Positions 53,441 to 62,032 of a DNA stretch of 64,000 nucleotides are shown piece by piece. The position numbers and the translations under genes are program-made. The stretch is from Planomonospora_B alba (GTDB taxonomy: Bacteria > Actinomycetota > Actinomycetes > Streptosporangiales > Streptosporangiaceae), in NCBI RefSeq assembly GCF_039534085.1, contig NZ_BAAAUT010000035.1, forward strand, positions 19,281-83,280, written 5' to 3'. Within the stretch, counting starts at the first letter, position 1. Each line of letters opens with the position of its first letter. The notes below the pieces were generated by a model. It was not told where the DNA came from and searched no databases. It saw only the letters and a list, made by a program, of their open reading frames with translations.

Positions 53441-54328
53441 TCAGGCGGGAAGGGGGCCGAGGTCGGCGGCGACCCGGGCCAGTGCCCGGACGAGGTCGTT
53501 CTCGGTCTCGGTACGCCACACCAGGGCGTACGGCAGGGCGTCGAGGTCGCTGACGGGCAGGTAGGCGATGTCGGGCCGGTTCCAATAGCGCATCATGTGG
53601 GCGGGGAAGAGGTTGACGATCTGCCCCGTACTGGTCAGGGTGAGGATCTCCTCGGTGCTGCCCACCATGGGGCCGCGTTGGATCGGGCGGCCCTTGCGGG
53701 TGTGGGACGGGACGAAGCCGTCGGCCCAGTAGTCCGGCCGCGACGGGGAGTCGCTGTGCTGGAAGTCGGCGAGCACATCCAGGCGGACGGATGTGCGCCG
53801 GGTGAGTTCGTGGTCGGCGGCCACGGCGAGCACCCGTGGCTCGGCGAGCAGGACCGGGCCCACCGTCAGATCGGGTTCGTCGACCGGCAGCCAGCAGACC
53901 AGCACGTCGAGGTCGCCGCGGCGCAGCCCGGCGAACGGGTCGACGAAGGAGGCGTGCTGAATCTGCAGCCGCCACTGCGGGTGGCGGGTGCGGAAGGCGT
54001 CCCAGTAGGGGCGCAGGTCGTGGGCGTTGAGGGGGAGCATGCCGACGCGCAGCACGGCGGTGACGCCCTGGGCGGCGAGCTTGGCCCGGCGCATGCCGTC
54101 CTGCAGCCCGCTGTAGACGGGCCGCAGGTCGTCGCGGAGCTGACGGCCGAGCGGGGTCAGCCGGACCGTGCGGCTGGTGCGTTCGAACAGCGCAGCGCCG
54201 ATCTGGCGTTCCTGCTTCTTGATGGCCTGGGTGATGCGGGCGGGGGATACGCGCAGCCGTTCGGCGGTCCGGCCGAAGTGCAGCTCTTCGGCCAGGGTCA
54301 GGAAGATCTCGATGTCGCGAAGGTCCAC
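53441..54328 (-). CDS. LysR-family transcriptional regulator
   Basis: 295 residues: N-terminal winged helix (DIEIFLTLAEELHFGRTAERLRVSPARITQAI) and a LysR effector domain. The GTG at 54328 has a strong AAGGAGG ribosome-binding site. It is divergent from the beta-lactamase/esterase gene, which it may control. Confidence 0.9.
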   Translation of the reverse strand: MDLRDIEIFLTLAEELHFGRTAERLRVSPARITQAIKKQERQIGAALFERTSRTVRLTPLGRQLRDDLRPVYSGLQDGMRRAKLAAQGVTAVLRVGMLPLNAHDLRPYWDAFRTRHPQWRLQIQHASFVDPFAGLRRGDLDVLVCWLPVDEPDLTVGPVLLAEPRVLAVAADHELTRRTSVRLDVLADFQHSDSPSRPDYWADGFVPSHTRKGRPIQRGPMVGSTEEILTLTSTGQIVNLFPAHMMRYWNRPDIAYLPVSDLDALPYALVWRTETENDLVRALARVAADLGPLPA

Positions 54329-54342
54329 GATCCTCCTTGGCG

Positions 54343-54358
54343 TTAACCCGGGGGTTAA
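54343..54358. promoter_or_regulatory. Palindrome TTAACCC-GG-GGGTTAA at the LysR start
   Basis: A perfect 7-2-7 inverted repeat just upstream of the LysR ribosome-binding site. Such sites are commonly used for LysR autoregulation and for control of a divergent gene. Confidence 0.6.
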
Positions 54359-54614
54359 TGCAGCCTTGCGCAGGTTGTCGTTGTTCCGCCCCGTTGTTCG
54401 CGTTGATCCTAGTCGCCGGGAGATTCGGACAATCTCTGGAGCGGCGGGATGACGCCTTTGCCGGGCAGGACGGCGTCGATCACCGCGGCCTCGGGACCGC
54501 TGGGCGGGCCAGGCCAGGCTCACCCCGGCCCTGGTGCGGCGCTCATGGACACCCATGGGCGCCACGCCGGGGCGGGTTCCACAAGATCGAAGACTGCGGG
54601 TAAGGAGATTCATG

Positions 54615-55844
54615 ATGGGAACCGGTGGCAGCGGCTTCACCATGAAGGGGCTGCGCAGGTTGCGCGAGGTGCTGGAGCGGCACGTCGATTCCGGGAAGAT
54701 CCCCGGGCTGGTGGCCCTGGTCAGCCGGGGCGGCCAGACTCACGTCGAGACGCTCGGCACGATGCGGCACGACGGAGGCGCGCCGATGCGCCGCGACACG
54801 ATCTTCCGTATGGCCTCCACCTCCAAGCCGGTCTCGATCGCGGCGGCGATGGTGCTGCTGGACGAGTGCCGGCTGCGGCTGGACGACGTGGTGGACCCGT
54901 GGCTGCCCGAGCTGGCCGACCGCCAGGTGCTCAAGCGCGTCGACAGCCCGCTGGACGACACCGTGCCGGCCCGCCGGCCGATCACCGTGCGGGACGTGCT
55001 CACCTCCACGTTCGGCCTCGGCATGGACATGACGGCGCTGGGCACCCCGATACTGAACGCGATCTTCGAGCGGGGGCTGACGCCGAACCTGCCGGTGGAG
55101 GTGCCCGAGCCGGACGAGTGGATGCGCCGCCTGGGCGAGCTGCCGCTGATGCACCAGCCCGGCGAGCGGTGGCAGTACCAGATCAGCAGCGACCTGGTCG
55201 GCGTGCTCGTCTCCCGGGTCAGCGGTCAGTCGTTCGAGGAGTTCCTGCACGAACGCATCTTCGAGCCCCTGGGGATGGAGGACACCGGTTTCCACGTGCC
55301 CGCCGACAAGATCGACCGGCTGCCCGTCCTGTACGCCCCCGACCCGCGGACCGGCGAGTTCCAGGCGTGGGACGAGCCCGAGGGCGGCCGGTGGAGCAAG
55401 CCGCCGGCGTTCCAGGGCGGCGGGGGCGGCCTGGTCTCCACCGCCGACGACTACCACGCCTACTTCCAGATGCTGCTCAACGGCGGGACGCACCAGGGCA
55501 GGCGGATCCTGTCGCGGCCCGCGGTCGAGCTGATGACCACCAACCGGCTCACGCCCGAGCAGAACGCCGCCCGCACCGCCCTGGCCACCGAAAACGTGCA
55601 CATCTCCTTCGGCCAGGGACAGCAGGGCGGCTGGGGTATCGGCATGGCGGTGCGCACCTACCGCGGCGACTACGCGCCGATCGGCCAGTTCGGCTGGGAC
55701 GGCGGCAGCGGCACCTCCGCCTACGCCGACCCGGTCAACCGGCTCACCGGCATCCTGCTCTGCCAGATCGGCTACACCGTGCCGAGCCCCGCGCACCTGA
55801 TGAACGACTTCTGGACCACCCTCTACCAGGCGATCGACGACTGA
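54615..55844 (+). CDS. Serine beta-lactamase/esterase family protein
   Basis: 409 residues of the class C beta-lactamase/EstB fold: nucleophile motif S68-T-S-K71, a Tyr motif YQIS where YxN is usual, and a late GGSGTS in place of KTG/HTG. There is no signal peptide, so it is probably a cytoplasmic esterase rather than an antibiotic resistance enzyme. The ATG at 54615 lies seven bases after AAGGAG; another ATG at 54612 is adjacent. Confidence 0.85.
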   Translation: MGTGGSGFTMKGLRRLREVLERHVDSGKIPGLVALVSRGGQTHVETLGTMRHDGGAPMRRDTIFRMASTSKPVSIAAAMVLLDECRLRLDDVVDPWLPELADRQVLKRVDSPLDDTVPARRPITVRDVLTSTFGLGMDMTALGTPILNAIFERGLTPNLPVEVPEPDEWMRRLGELPLMHQPGERWQYQISSDLVGVLVSRVSGQSFEEFLHERIFEPLGMEDTGFHVPADKIDRLPVLYAPDPRTGEFQAWDEPEGGRWSKPPAFQGGGGGLVSTADDYHAYFQMLLNGGTHQGRRILSRPAVELMTTNRLTPEQNAARTALATENVHISFGQGQQGGWGIGMAVRTYRGDYAPIGQFGWDGGSGTSAYADPVNRLTGILLCQIGYTVPSPAHLMNDFWTTLYQAIDD

Positions 55845-55997
55845 CGCCGAGCCCACGCCGGTGGGCGCGGGCGTCCGGGAGGGGATTCCCCCGGCGACCC
55901 GCCCCAGCCGCCGGGATCCGCCGGGCACCGCCAGGACCGCATTCCCCCCTTCATCCGTTCCACCGAACCCCGGAACACATCCGAGGAGCACACGACC

Positions 55998-56292
55998 ATG
56001 CCCATCACCCTGACCGACCAGGACAGGCTCACCCTGCGCACCGCCGCCTACGGCGCCGTTGCGCTGATGTCCGCCGCCGATGCCGCCGGCAAGCCCCACC
56101 AGGCCGCCACCGAGGGCTCCATCGCCCTGGCCTCCGCCACCGGCCCGGTCGGGCACGTGCTCGCCGCGTATCCCAAGGACGTGAAGCTGGACGGCACGTC
56201 CGCAGCGGCGATCGCCGACCAGGTGCTGCCGGCCCAGCCCCACCGTGGCGGACATGAGCCGCAAGATCACTGAAGCCCTCGACGCTGCCTGA
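55998..56292 (+). pseudogene. Small hypothetical protein gene with deletion and frameshift
   Basis: Begins MPITLTDQDRLTLRTAAYGA and reads well to DQVLPA, where the reading frame stops making sense (AQPHRGG). Shifting one base gives PSPTVADMSRKITEALDAA and a stop at 56292, which looks like the true C-terminus. The middle of the protein is probably deleted, leaving a frame mismatch. No function is known. Confidence 0.6.
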
Positions 56293-56362
56293 CGGGATGT
56301 CGGCCGGCGCAGCCTCCCTGAGGGGGTGGCTGCGCCGGGTGCAGGCCACCCTGTCCCGCGGG

Positions 56363-57232
56363 TCAGTGCGCGAGAGCGCGTACGGCGGTGGCGACCGCCG
56401 CGCTGCCCCGGGGGGACAGGGTGATCGTGTAGTGGTTGACGCCCTCCACGGTGGACTCCGCGACGCCGGGCAGCCACTCGGTGGCCCGGCCGGGTGCGTA
56501 CAGCGGCAGGTCCGGCTCGTCCAGCATGCCGCGGGCCGCCCGAAGGAACACGGCGGGCACCGGCAGCGGCTCGGGGACCGCTCCGGGCAGGGCGTACACC
56601 TCGGGCGCGTCGGCGAGCGCGGCCTCCATCCGGCACGCGGCCTCGAACCGGTCGCCCAGGTCCACCAGGTCGTAGTCGGCGTAGGCCGCGCACGCCTCGG
56701 TCCACTCGGCGAAGGCCGGATGCGCGCGCCACAGGTCCCGGCCCTCCTCCCGGGTCGCGAACGTCCGCTCCAGCCGCGCCACGATCGGCCCCACCGTGCG
56801 TTCGATCGCCTCCCGTACGGTGCCCGCGCCCTCGGGCAGGGGGAGCGGCGCTCCCCCGTCCACCAGGACGAGCCGGTCCACCAGGTGCCGGTGGCGGCGG
56901 GCGGTCTCTGCCACGACGAATCCGCCCATCGAGTGCCCGACCAGCAGGGCCGGCCCGCCACCGTGGTGCTCGATCACGGCGGCGAGGTCGTCGGCGTGCG
57001 CGGCCATGCCGTACGGCTCCGGCAGATCCCGGCTGCCGCCCCGGCCGCGCAGGTCCACCGCGACGAAGCGATGGTCGCGCCCCAGGTCCGGGCCGAGCAG
57101 CGTCCACGCCAGGTGGGAGGAGGTGATGCCGTGGGCGGCGACGACCAGCGGCCCCCGCTCGCCCCACACCCCCGCCCGCAGTGCGCCACCCCGGACGGGC
57201 ACCCGCTCCCGGCGGTAGACCGGCTCGCTCAT
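56363..57232 (-). CDS. Alpha/beta hydrolase
   Basis: 289 residues: HGITSSH oxyanion loop, nucleophile in GHSMGG, and His in GVNHYT near the C-terminus. The start overlaps the upstream hydrolase stop by four bases, so the two form an operon. Substrate unknown. Confidence 0.85.
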   Translation of the reverse strand: MSEPVYRRERVPVRGGALRAGVWGERGPLVVAAHGITSSHLAWTLLGPDLGRDHRFVAVDLRGRGGSRDLPEPYGMAAHADDLAAVIEHHGGGPALLVGHSMGGFVVAETARRHRHLVDRLVLVDGGAPLPLPEGAGTVREAIERTVGPIVARLERTFATREEGRDLWRAHPAFAEWTEACAAYADYDLVDLGDRFEAACRMEAALADAPEVYALPGAVPEPLPVPAVFLRAARGMLDEPDLPLYAPGRATEWLPGVAESTVEGVNHYTITLSPRGSAAVATAVRALAH

Positions 57233-58314
57233 CGGCCCGGCGCGTCGGCCGCGTCGCCCGTCACGTTGCCCGCCGTCACGTTGCCCGCCGTCACGTTGCC
57301 CGCCGTCACGTTGCCCGCCGCCGTATCCGCCACGAGGCGGGTCACGATCGCGGTGAAGTCGGCGGTGCGCTCGATGTGCGGGCTGTGCCCCACCCCTTCG
57401 TAGACGATCTCCTCGTAGGACCCCCCGGCCTCGGCGTAGCGGTCGAGGACCGCCCTGGTCTCGGTGACCATCGGCTGGGGCGGGCAGAGCTCCTCACCCG
57501 GCCAGCCGGGAACCGCGCCGAGCTTGCCGAGGTAGGCCAGGTCGAACAGGGACGTGTCCGAGACGATCTGGTCGGCGTCGCCCCGCACCCAGATCACGTG
57601 CGGCTTGCCGGGAACCGCGACCAGGTCGTCGGCGATGTCGAACCACTGCGGCGCCATGGCGTTGAGCACGCCGCGCCGGCCGGCTCCCACGCCCGGCCAG
57701 TCGCCGCAGGCGACCGCGTCGCCCGGGTAGTTGCCCTCACCGGTCGCGGTGGACAGGACCGTGTCGAGCAACAGCTCCTCGTCCGCGCCCAGGCTCGCCG
57801 GATCGGCCACGTAGTACGTGCGCAGGATCATCCGGGGGCTGACGGGCGAGTCGTCGCCGCGGTCACCGGCCTCCAGGCGGGCCACGAAGTCGGGGTTGGC
57901 CGCGCCCGCCCCGCCCAGGCCGAAGCCGTACGGCGACAGCGGCGCCTCCAGGAGCAGCGCGGCGACCCGCTCGGGGGCGTCGATCAGAAGCTGCATCGCC
58001 ACACCGCCGCCCATGGAGTGAGCCACCACGACCGGGCGGGTGCCGGCCGGGAAGACCTCCTCCGCGTCCAGCAGCGCGGCCAGGTCGTCGGCGAAGTCGC
58101 GCAGTCCGCGGGTGGCGTCGACCGGAGCGGCGTCGGTGCTTCCGTAGCCGCGCAGGTCGGGTGCGACGATCCGCCAGTGCTCGGGCAGCAGCCGTACCAG
58201 CGGCTCCCAGAACGCCGCGGAGGAGCAGTTGCCGTGGACCAGCAGCACGGGCGGGCCGTCGATGGGTCCGCGGACCAGGAGGTTGTGCCGCAGACCACGA
58301 ACAGTGAGTTCCAT
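57229..58314 (-). CDS. Alpha/beta hydrolase with repetitive C-terminal tail
   Basis: 361 residues: HGNCSS oxyanion loop, DLRGYGSTD, nucleophile in AHSMGG, an acid candidate in GDADQIV and His in GVGHSPHIE. The last about 30 residues contain four AGNVT copies encoded by a 15-bp tandem repeat, outside the catalytic fold. First gene of a two-hydrolase operon. Confidence 0.85.
   Translation of the reverse strand: MELTVRGLRHNLLVRGPIDGPPVLLVHGNCSSAAFWEPLVRLLPEHWRIVAPDLRGYGSTDAAPVDATRGLRDFADDLAALLDAEEVFPAGTRPVVVAHSMGGGVAMQLLIDAPERVAALLLEAPLSPYGFGLGGAGAANPDFVARLEAGDRGDDSPVSPRMILRTYYVADPASLGADEELLLDTVLSTATGEGNYPGDAVACGDWPGVGAGRRGVLNAMAPQWFDIADDLVAVPGKPHVIWVRGDADQIVSDTSLFDLAYLGKLGAVPGWPGEELCPPQPMVTETRAVLDRYAEAGGSYEEIVYEGVGHSPHIERTADFTAIVTRLVADTAAGNVTAGNVTAGNVTAGNVTGDAADAPGR
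57260..57319. repeat. 15-bp tandem repeat, four perfect copies
   Basis: Unit GTCACGTTGCCCGCC repeated four times without mismatch inside a coding region. As a multiple of three it adds or removes five residues (AGNVT) without shifting the frame, so copy number may vary between strains. Confidence 0.9.
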
Positions 58315-58707
58315 GCACGGATCCTGCCAAGGAGGACTCCGGCCGACAGTGTGGTCCGGCGACATACTTTTCTCCGCCGCATGTCGGCCGACTCCGCATC
58401 CGGCGCGCCCCGGCCGTTCGGGCCCGGCCGGTGAAGAAGGCCCGCCCAGCGCAGGCCGAGGCCGCCCCGGACGTGGCGTGCGGAGCGGTAGTGAACGCCG
58501 CTCGGCTCCGGCCGTCCCGGGGAGGCCAGGGCTTCGGTCCGCGGCGGTTCGCTGCGCTGCTGGGCGTCGCCCCCCCCCAGTGGACCGCGGCGCTACCTGC
58601 CGCACGGCTTCCCGCCCTCTGTCCCGCCGCCCCACCGGCGAATCCACCCCGGCGTGGCGCGGCGCGGCGCGGCGCCTGAACGCGGATCAGACAGAACTCG
58701 CGGGATC
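58315..58707. other. Intergenic, no gene seen
   Basis: Low-complexity GC-rich spacer, including GGCGC/GGCGC-type short repeats near 58655-58677 and a run of ten C at about 58570. No gene is recognised. Confidence 0.5.
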
Positions 58708-58729
58708 AAACATCCCCTGAGGGATGTTT
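58708..58729. terminator. Rho-independent-like terminator after corA
   Basis: Arms AAACATCCC (58708-58716) and GGGATGTTT (58721-58729) around CTGA, followed by one more T on the plus strand. It lies 64 bp past the corA stop on the minus strand and could also end transcripts from the left. Confidence 0.65.
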
Positions 58730-58793
58730 TGCGCCTCCGGTCCACCGGCCTCGTCCGCTTGGCGGCTCGTGTGCGGCCGCGGAAACGGGCGTG

Positions 58794-59765
58794 TCACAGC
58801 CAGTTCTTCTTGCGGAACACGGCGACCAGCACAGCGGAGACGACGACGATCAGCAGGGTGGAGGCCCAGAACCCGCCCGGCTGCCCGGCACCCGGATAGG
58901 GCACGTTCTGGCCGTAGAAGCCGGTGATCGCGGTGGGCACGGCGATGACCGCCGCCCAGCTCGTGACGCGCTTCATGATCTCGTTGAGCCGGTGTCCCTG
59001 CTGCGACAGGGCGGTCTCGCGGATGTTGCCGACCAGCTCGCGCAGCGAGTCGACCCACTCGGCCACCCGCAGCACGTGGTCGTAGACGTCCTGGTAGTAG
59101 GGGACCATGGCGGCGTCGACCACGTGCAGGTCCCGGCGCAGCAGCGCGGTGAGCACCTCCCGCATGGGCAGCACCACCCGGCGGAAGGTGACCATGTCCT
59201 TGCGCAGGTCGTAGGTGCGCCGCTGCAGGGACCGGGCCGCGCCGCCGTCGGTGAACAGCTCGTCCTCCAGCGCCTCGACGCGCTCGTCGAGGGCCTGGAC
59301 GACCTCGAAGTGGCCGTCGACGACGACATCGAGCAGACCGTGCAGCAGGAAGCCGACGCCGTGCCCGGCCAGGCCCGCGGCGGCGTCCCAGCGCTTGGCG
59401 ATCTGGTCGATGTCGAAACGGTCGTCGGAGCGTACGGTGACCAGGGCGTTGCGGGTGACGAAGACGTTGATCTCGCTGGAGTCGGCGTGCCCGGTCGCGG
59501 CGTCCAGGCGCACCGCGTAGACGGTCAGGAACAGGTGGCTGTCGTAGACGTCGAGCTTGGGGCGCTGGCGGTCGTGCAGGACGTCCTCGACCGCCAGGGC
59601 GTGCAGGCCGAGTTCCTCGGCGATCACCGCCAGGTCGGCGGGGGCGGGCGCGCACAGGTCGAACCAGACCGCGGCGTCGGGGTCGGTGATGTGCTCGGAG
59701 ACATCGGCGATGGGGAATCCGGCGGATTCGAGCACGCCGTTGCGGTACAGGCGGGTACGGACCAT
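58794..59765 (-). CDS. CorA-family divalent cation transporter with GQN motif
   Basis: 323 residues: alpha/beta cytoplasmic domain, long helices and two C-terminal membrane helices. The family selectivity motif YGMN is YGQN here (TGFYGQNVPYPG). CorA proteins carry Mg, Co or Ni; members with GxN variants can be zinc exporters (ZntB type, GIN or GVN). Zn, Mg or Co are therefore all possible. The ATG at 59765 is chosen; a TTG at 59774 is possible. Confidence 0.82.
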   Translation of the reverse strand: MVRTRLYRNGVLESAGFPIADVSEHITDPDAAVWFDLCAPAPADLAVIAEELGLHALAVEDVLHDRQRPKLDVYDSHLFLTVYAVRLDAATGHADSSEINVFVTRNALVTVRSDDRFDIDQIAKRWDAAAGLAGHGVGFLLHGLLDVVVDGHFEVVQALDERVEALEDELFTDGGAARSLQRRTYDLRKDMVTFRRVVLPMREVLTALLRRDLHVVDAAMVPYYQDVYDHVLRVAEWVDSLRELVGNIRETALSQQGHRLNEIMKRVTSWAAVIAVPTAITGFYGQNVPYPGAGQPGGFWASTLLIVVVSAVLVAVFRKKNWL

Positions 59766-59975
59766 GACCGCCAAGAATAGGAGGCTCCTCCCCTATTCCG
59801 CCCGGGTGATCGGCCCGCCCCGGCGGAGAACGCCGGAGGCGGTGGAGGACTCGGGCCACCCGCCGTCGACGGGCTCCCCCGGCCTCGCTCCGGCCGGTCA
59901 GCCCGGGACCGCACCGGGTGACCGGCCGGGTGGCGGCTCCGGCCGCACGCGCAGCCCGGCTCCGACGACCGATAC

Positions 59976-60013
59976 TTGACTGATCATTCCACATACGGGA
60001 TAGGATGGCCGCA
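59976..60013 (+). promoter_or_regulatory. Leaderless promoter of the TetR gene
   Basis: TTGACT (59976-59981), a 19-bp spacer and TAGGAT (60001-60006) place the transcript start at about the ATG at 60013. TGATCA in the spacer may be part of a TetR autoregulatory site. Confidence 0.55.
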
Positions 60014-60609
60014 TGGCACGGACGAGGGAGTTCGACACCGACACGGTGCTCGACCGCGCGGTCGACGTCTTCTGGCGCAAGGGCTACGCCGCGACCTCGA
60101 TCCAGGATCTGGTCGAAGCCACCGGGATCGGCCGCGGCTCGCTGTATGCGGCCTTCGGCAGCAAGGACGGCCTCTACGAGGCCGCGCTGCGGCGCTACGC
60201 CGTGCGGGCCACCTCCGACATCGCCGCCCGCCTCGCGAGCGCGGCTCCGGCCCGCGAGGTCCTGCGCGACCTGCTCACCTGGCTGGTGGACGCCACGGTC
60301 GGCGACCCGGAGCGGCGCGGCTGCCTGATCACCAACACCGCGACCGAGCGACTGCCGCACGATCCGGTGGCCGGTCGCGTGGTCGGCGAGGCGCTCGACC
60401 GCAACGCCATGTCCGTCACCGCGGTGCTGCGCCGCGCCCGCGAGCACGGAGAGCTGCCTGCGGACGCCGACGTGACCGCGATGGCCGACCTCGTCATGAC
60501 GACGATCCAGGGACTGCGCGTCCAGGGCAAGGCCGGGGCCGACCGGCGCCGCCTGGTGGCGGTGGTCGACCTGATGCTATCTGTACTGTTCAGTAAAGAA
60601 AGAGGCTGA
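60013..60609 (+). CDS. TetR-family regulator
   Basis: 198 residues with an N-terminal helix-turn-helix (TSIQDLVEATGIGRGSLYAAFGSKDGLYEAAL) and a ligand domain. It is followed after two bases by a dehydrogenase gene, probably its co-transcribed target. Confidence 0.9.
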   Translation: MARTREFDTDTVLDRAVDVFWRKGYAATSIQDLVEATGIGRGSLYAAFGSKDGLYEAALRRYAVRATSDIAARLASAAPAREVLRDLLTWLVDATVGDPERRGCLITNTATERLPHDPVAGRVVGEALDRNAMSVTAVLRRAREHGELPADADVTAMADLVMTTIQGLRVQGKAGADRRRLVAVVDLMLSVLFSKERG

Positions 60610-60611
60610 CT

Positions 60612-61463
60612 ATGACCACCGTCGCGTTGCTGGGCACCGGGATCATGGGCGCGGCCATGGCGCGCAATCTGGCCAGAGCCGGCCACGAGGTGAGGGTGTG
60701 GAACCGGACCAAGGAGAAGGCCCTGCCGCTGCGAGGTGACGGCGCCCTCGTCTTCTCCGCCCCGGCCGAGGCCGTGTCCGGTGCCGATGTCGTGATCACC
60801 ATGCTGAGCGACGGCGACGCGGTCGGCGAGGCCATGACCGCCGCAGCGCCCGGGTTGCGGGCCGGACAGGTGTGGGCGCAGATGAGCACGGTCGGCGTGG
60901 CCGCCATCGAACGCCTCGACGCTTTCGCCCGGTCGCACGGGCTCGTGTTCGTCGACGCGCCCGTGCAGGGCACCCGGCAGCCGGCCGAGGCCGGAACCCT
61001 GGTCATCCTCGCCGCCGGGCCCGCCGACGAGCGGCTCGACCCCGTCTTCTCCGCTATCGGCAGCAAGACCCTGTGGGTGGGAGAGGTCGGAGCGGCCACC
61101 CGGCTCAAACTCACCACGGTCGGTTTCGGGATCATGTTGACCTCCGTGCTGGCCGAAGGGCTCGGCGTGGATCCGGCGCTGTTCGGCCAGGTGATCACCG
61201 GAGGACCGATGGACAGCCCTTACCTCCAGGCGAAGATGAAGGCCGTCCTCAGCGGGGATTACTCGCCCAGCTTCACCGTGCGCAACGCCGGGAAGGACAC
61301 CCGGCTCATCACCGAGGCCGCCGCGGCCGCCGGGATCGCGGTGGATCTGGCCGAAGCCGCCGGTGAGCGGTTCCGGCGTGCCGAAGCGCGGGGACACGGG
61401 GACGACGACATGGTGGCGGGTTACTTCGCCAGTTTCGCCGACGGCCCGGCCGCCTCCGCGTAA
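60612..61463 (+). CDS. 3-hydroxyisobutyrate dehydrogenase-like NAD(P) oxidoreductase
   Basis: 283 residues: N-terminal Rossmann motif GTGIMGAAM, substrate-binding FVDAPVQGTRQPAEAGTL and catalytic Lys in GAATRLKL. Compared with relatives the helix around LTSVLAEGLGVDPALF seems several residues short, so activity should not be assumed. In an operon with the TetR gene. Confidence 0.85.
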   Translation: MTTVALLGTGIMGAAMARNLARAGHEVRVWNRTKEKALPLRGDGALVFSAPAEAVSGADVVITMLSDGDAVGEAMTAAAPGLRAGQVWAQMSTVGVAAIERLDAFARSHGLVFVDAPVQGTRQPAEAGTLVILAAGPADERLDPVFSAIGSKTLWVGEVGAATRLKLTTVGFGIMLTSVLAEGLGVDPALFGQVITGGPMDSPYLQAKMKAVLSGDYSPSFTVRNAGKDTRLITEAAAAAGIAVDLAEAAGERFRRAEARGHGDDDMVAGYFASFADGPAASA

Positions 61464-62032
61464 CGGCCGCTTCCTGGACCGGACGGACGCCACAGCGGCC
61501 GCCTCCGTCGTCCGCGGACGCGCTTCGACCGCGTGGACGACCGATGAGTCCCCGGCATCGCACCGCCGGCCATTCGGTCTTCATCGCTCCGTCTCGCGGT
61601 CGGGTCCTCCTGTTCGCAGTTCCGTGTTCGGCACCCCTCATCGCCGACGGCACCGTTACTCGCATTTCCCGATTCACTTAAAAATACGTCGGAGGCCGGC
61701 GATGTCACCTCACCGGCCTCCGATGTCGCCTTCCTGGCAACACCACCCTGGATACCAGGCAGGCCATACGACGAATGCCCATTCATCATCTCGCGCGATC
61801 GGTCGTGCACGCAGCGTCCGCCGAGAGGTGAATGGAGTGACCCCTATGAAACTGACGGAAGCCCTGCCCGGCCGCCCCGCCCTCGCCCTGCGCGAGCGCA
61901 CCCTGTGGCGGCTGCCGTACGAGCCGGCGGCCCGGACCTGCGCAGCCGCGCCCGGCTGCCCTACCGGTGCGCCACGGAGCTGTTCGAGGCCGCCACGGAG
62001 AAGCCGCCGGGCGGGCCGCGGCAGACGCTGCC
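61464..62032. other. Spacer with strong hairpin and a short unassigned frame
   Basis: Arms CGGAGGCCGG (61690-61699) and CCGGCCTCCG (61713-61722) form a 10-bp hairpin with a 13-base loop, probably a terminator, preceded by AT-rich sequence. A frame from ATG 61846 (MKLTEALPGRPALALRERTLWRLP) seems to switch frame near 61930 (DLRSRARLPYRCATELFEAATE). It may be a broken gene of unknown family. Confidence 0.4.

Noticed and set aside
54543..57167. Long antisense frame across the beta-lactamase and hydrolase genes
   Set aside because: It runs opposite genes with clear catalytic motifs and its translation has no recognisable fold apart from shadow repeats.
57260..57319. CRISPR-like array
   Set aside because: Units are contiguous without spacers and lie inside a coding region.
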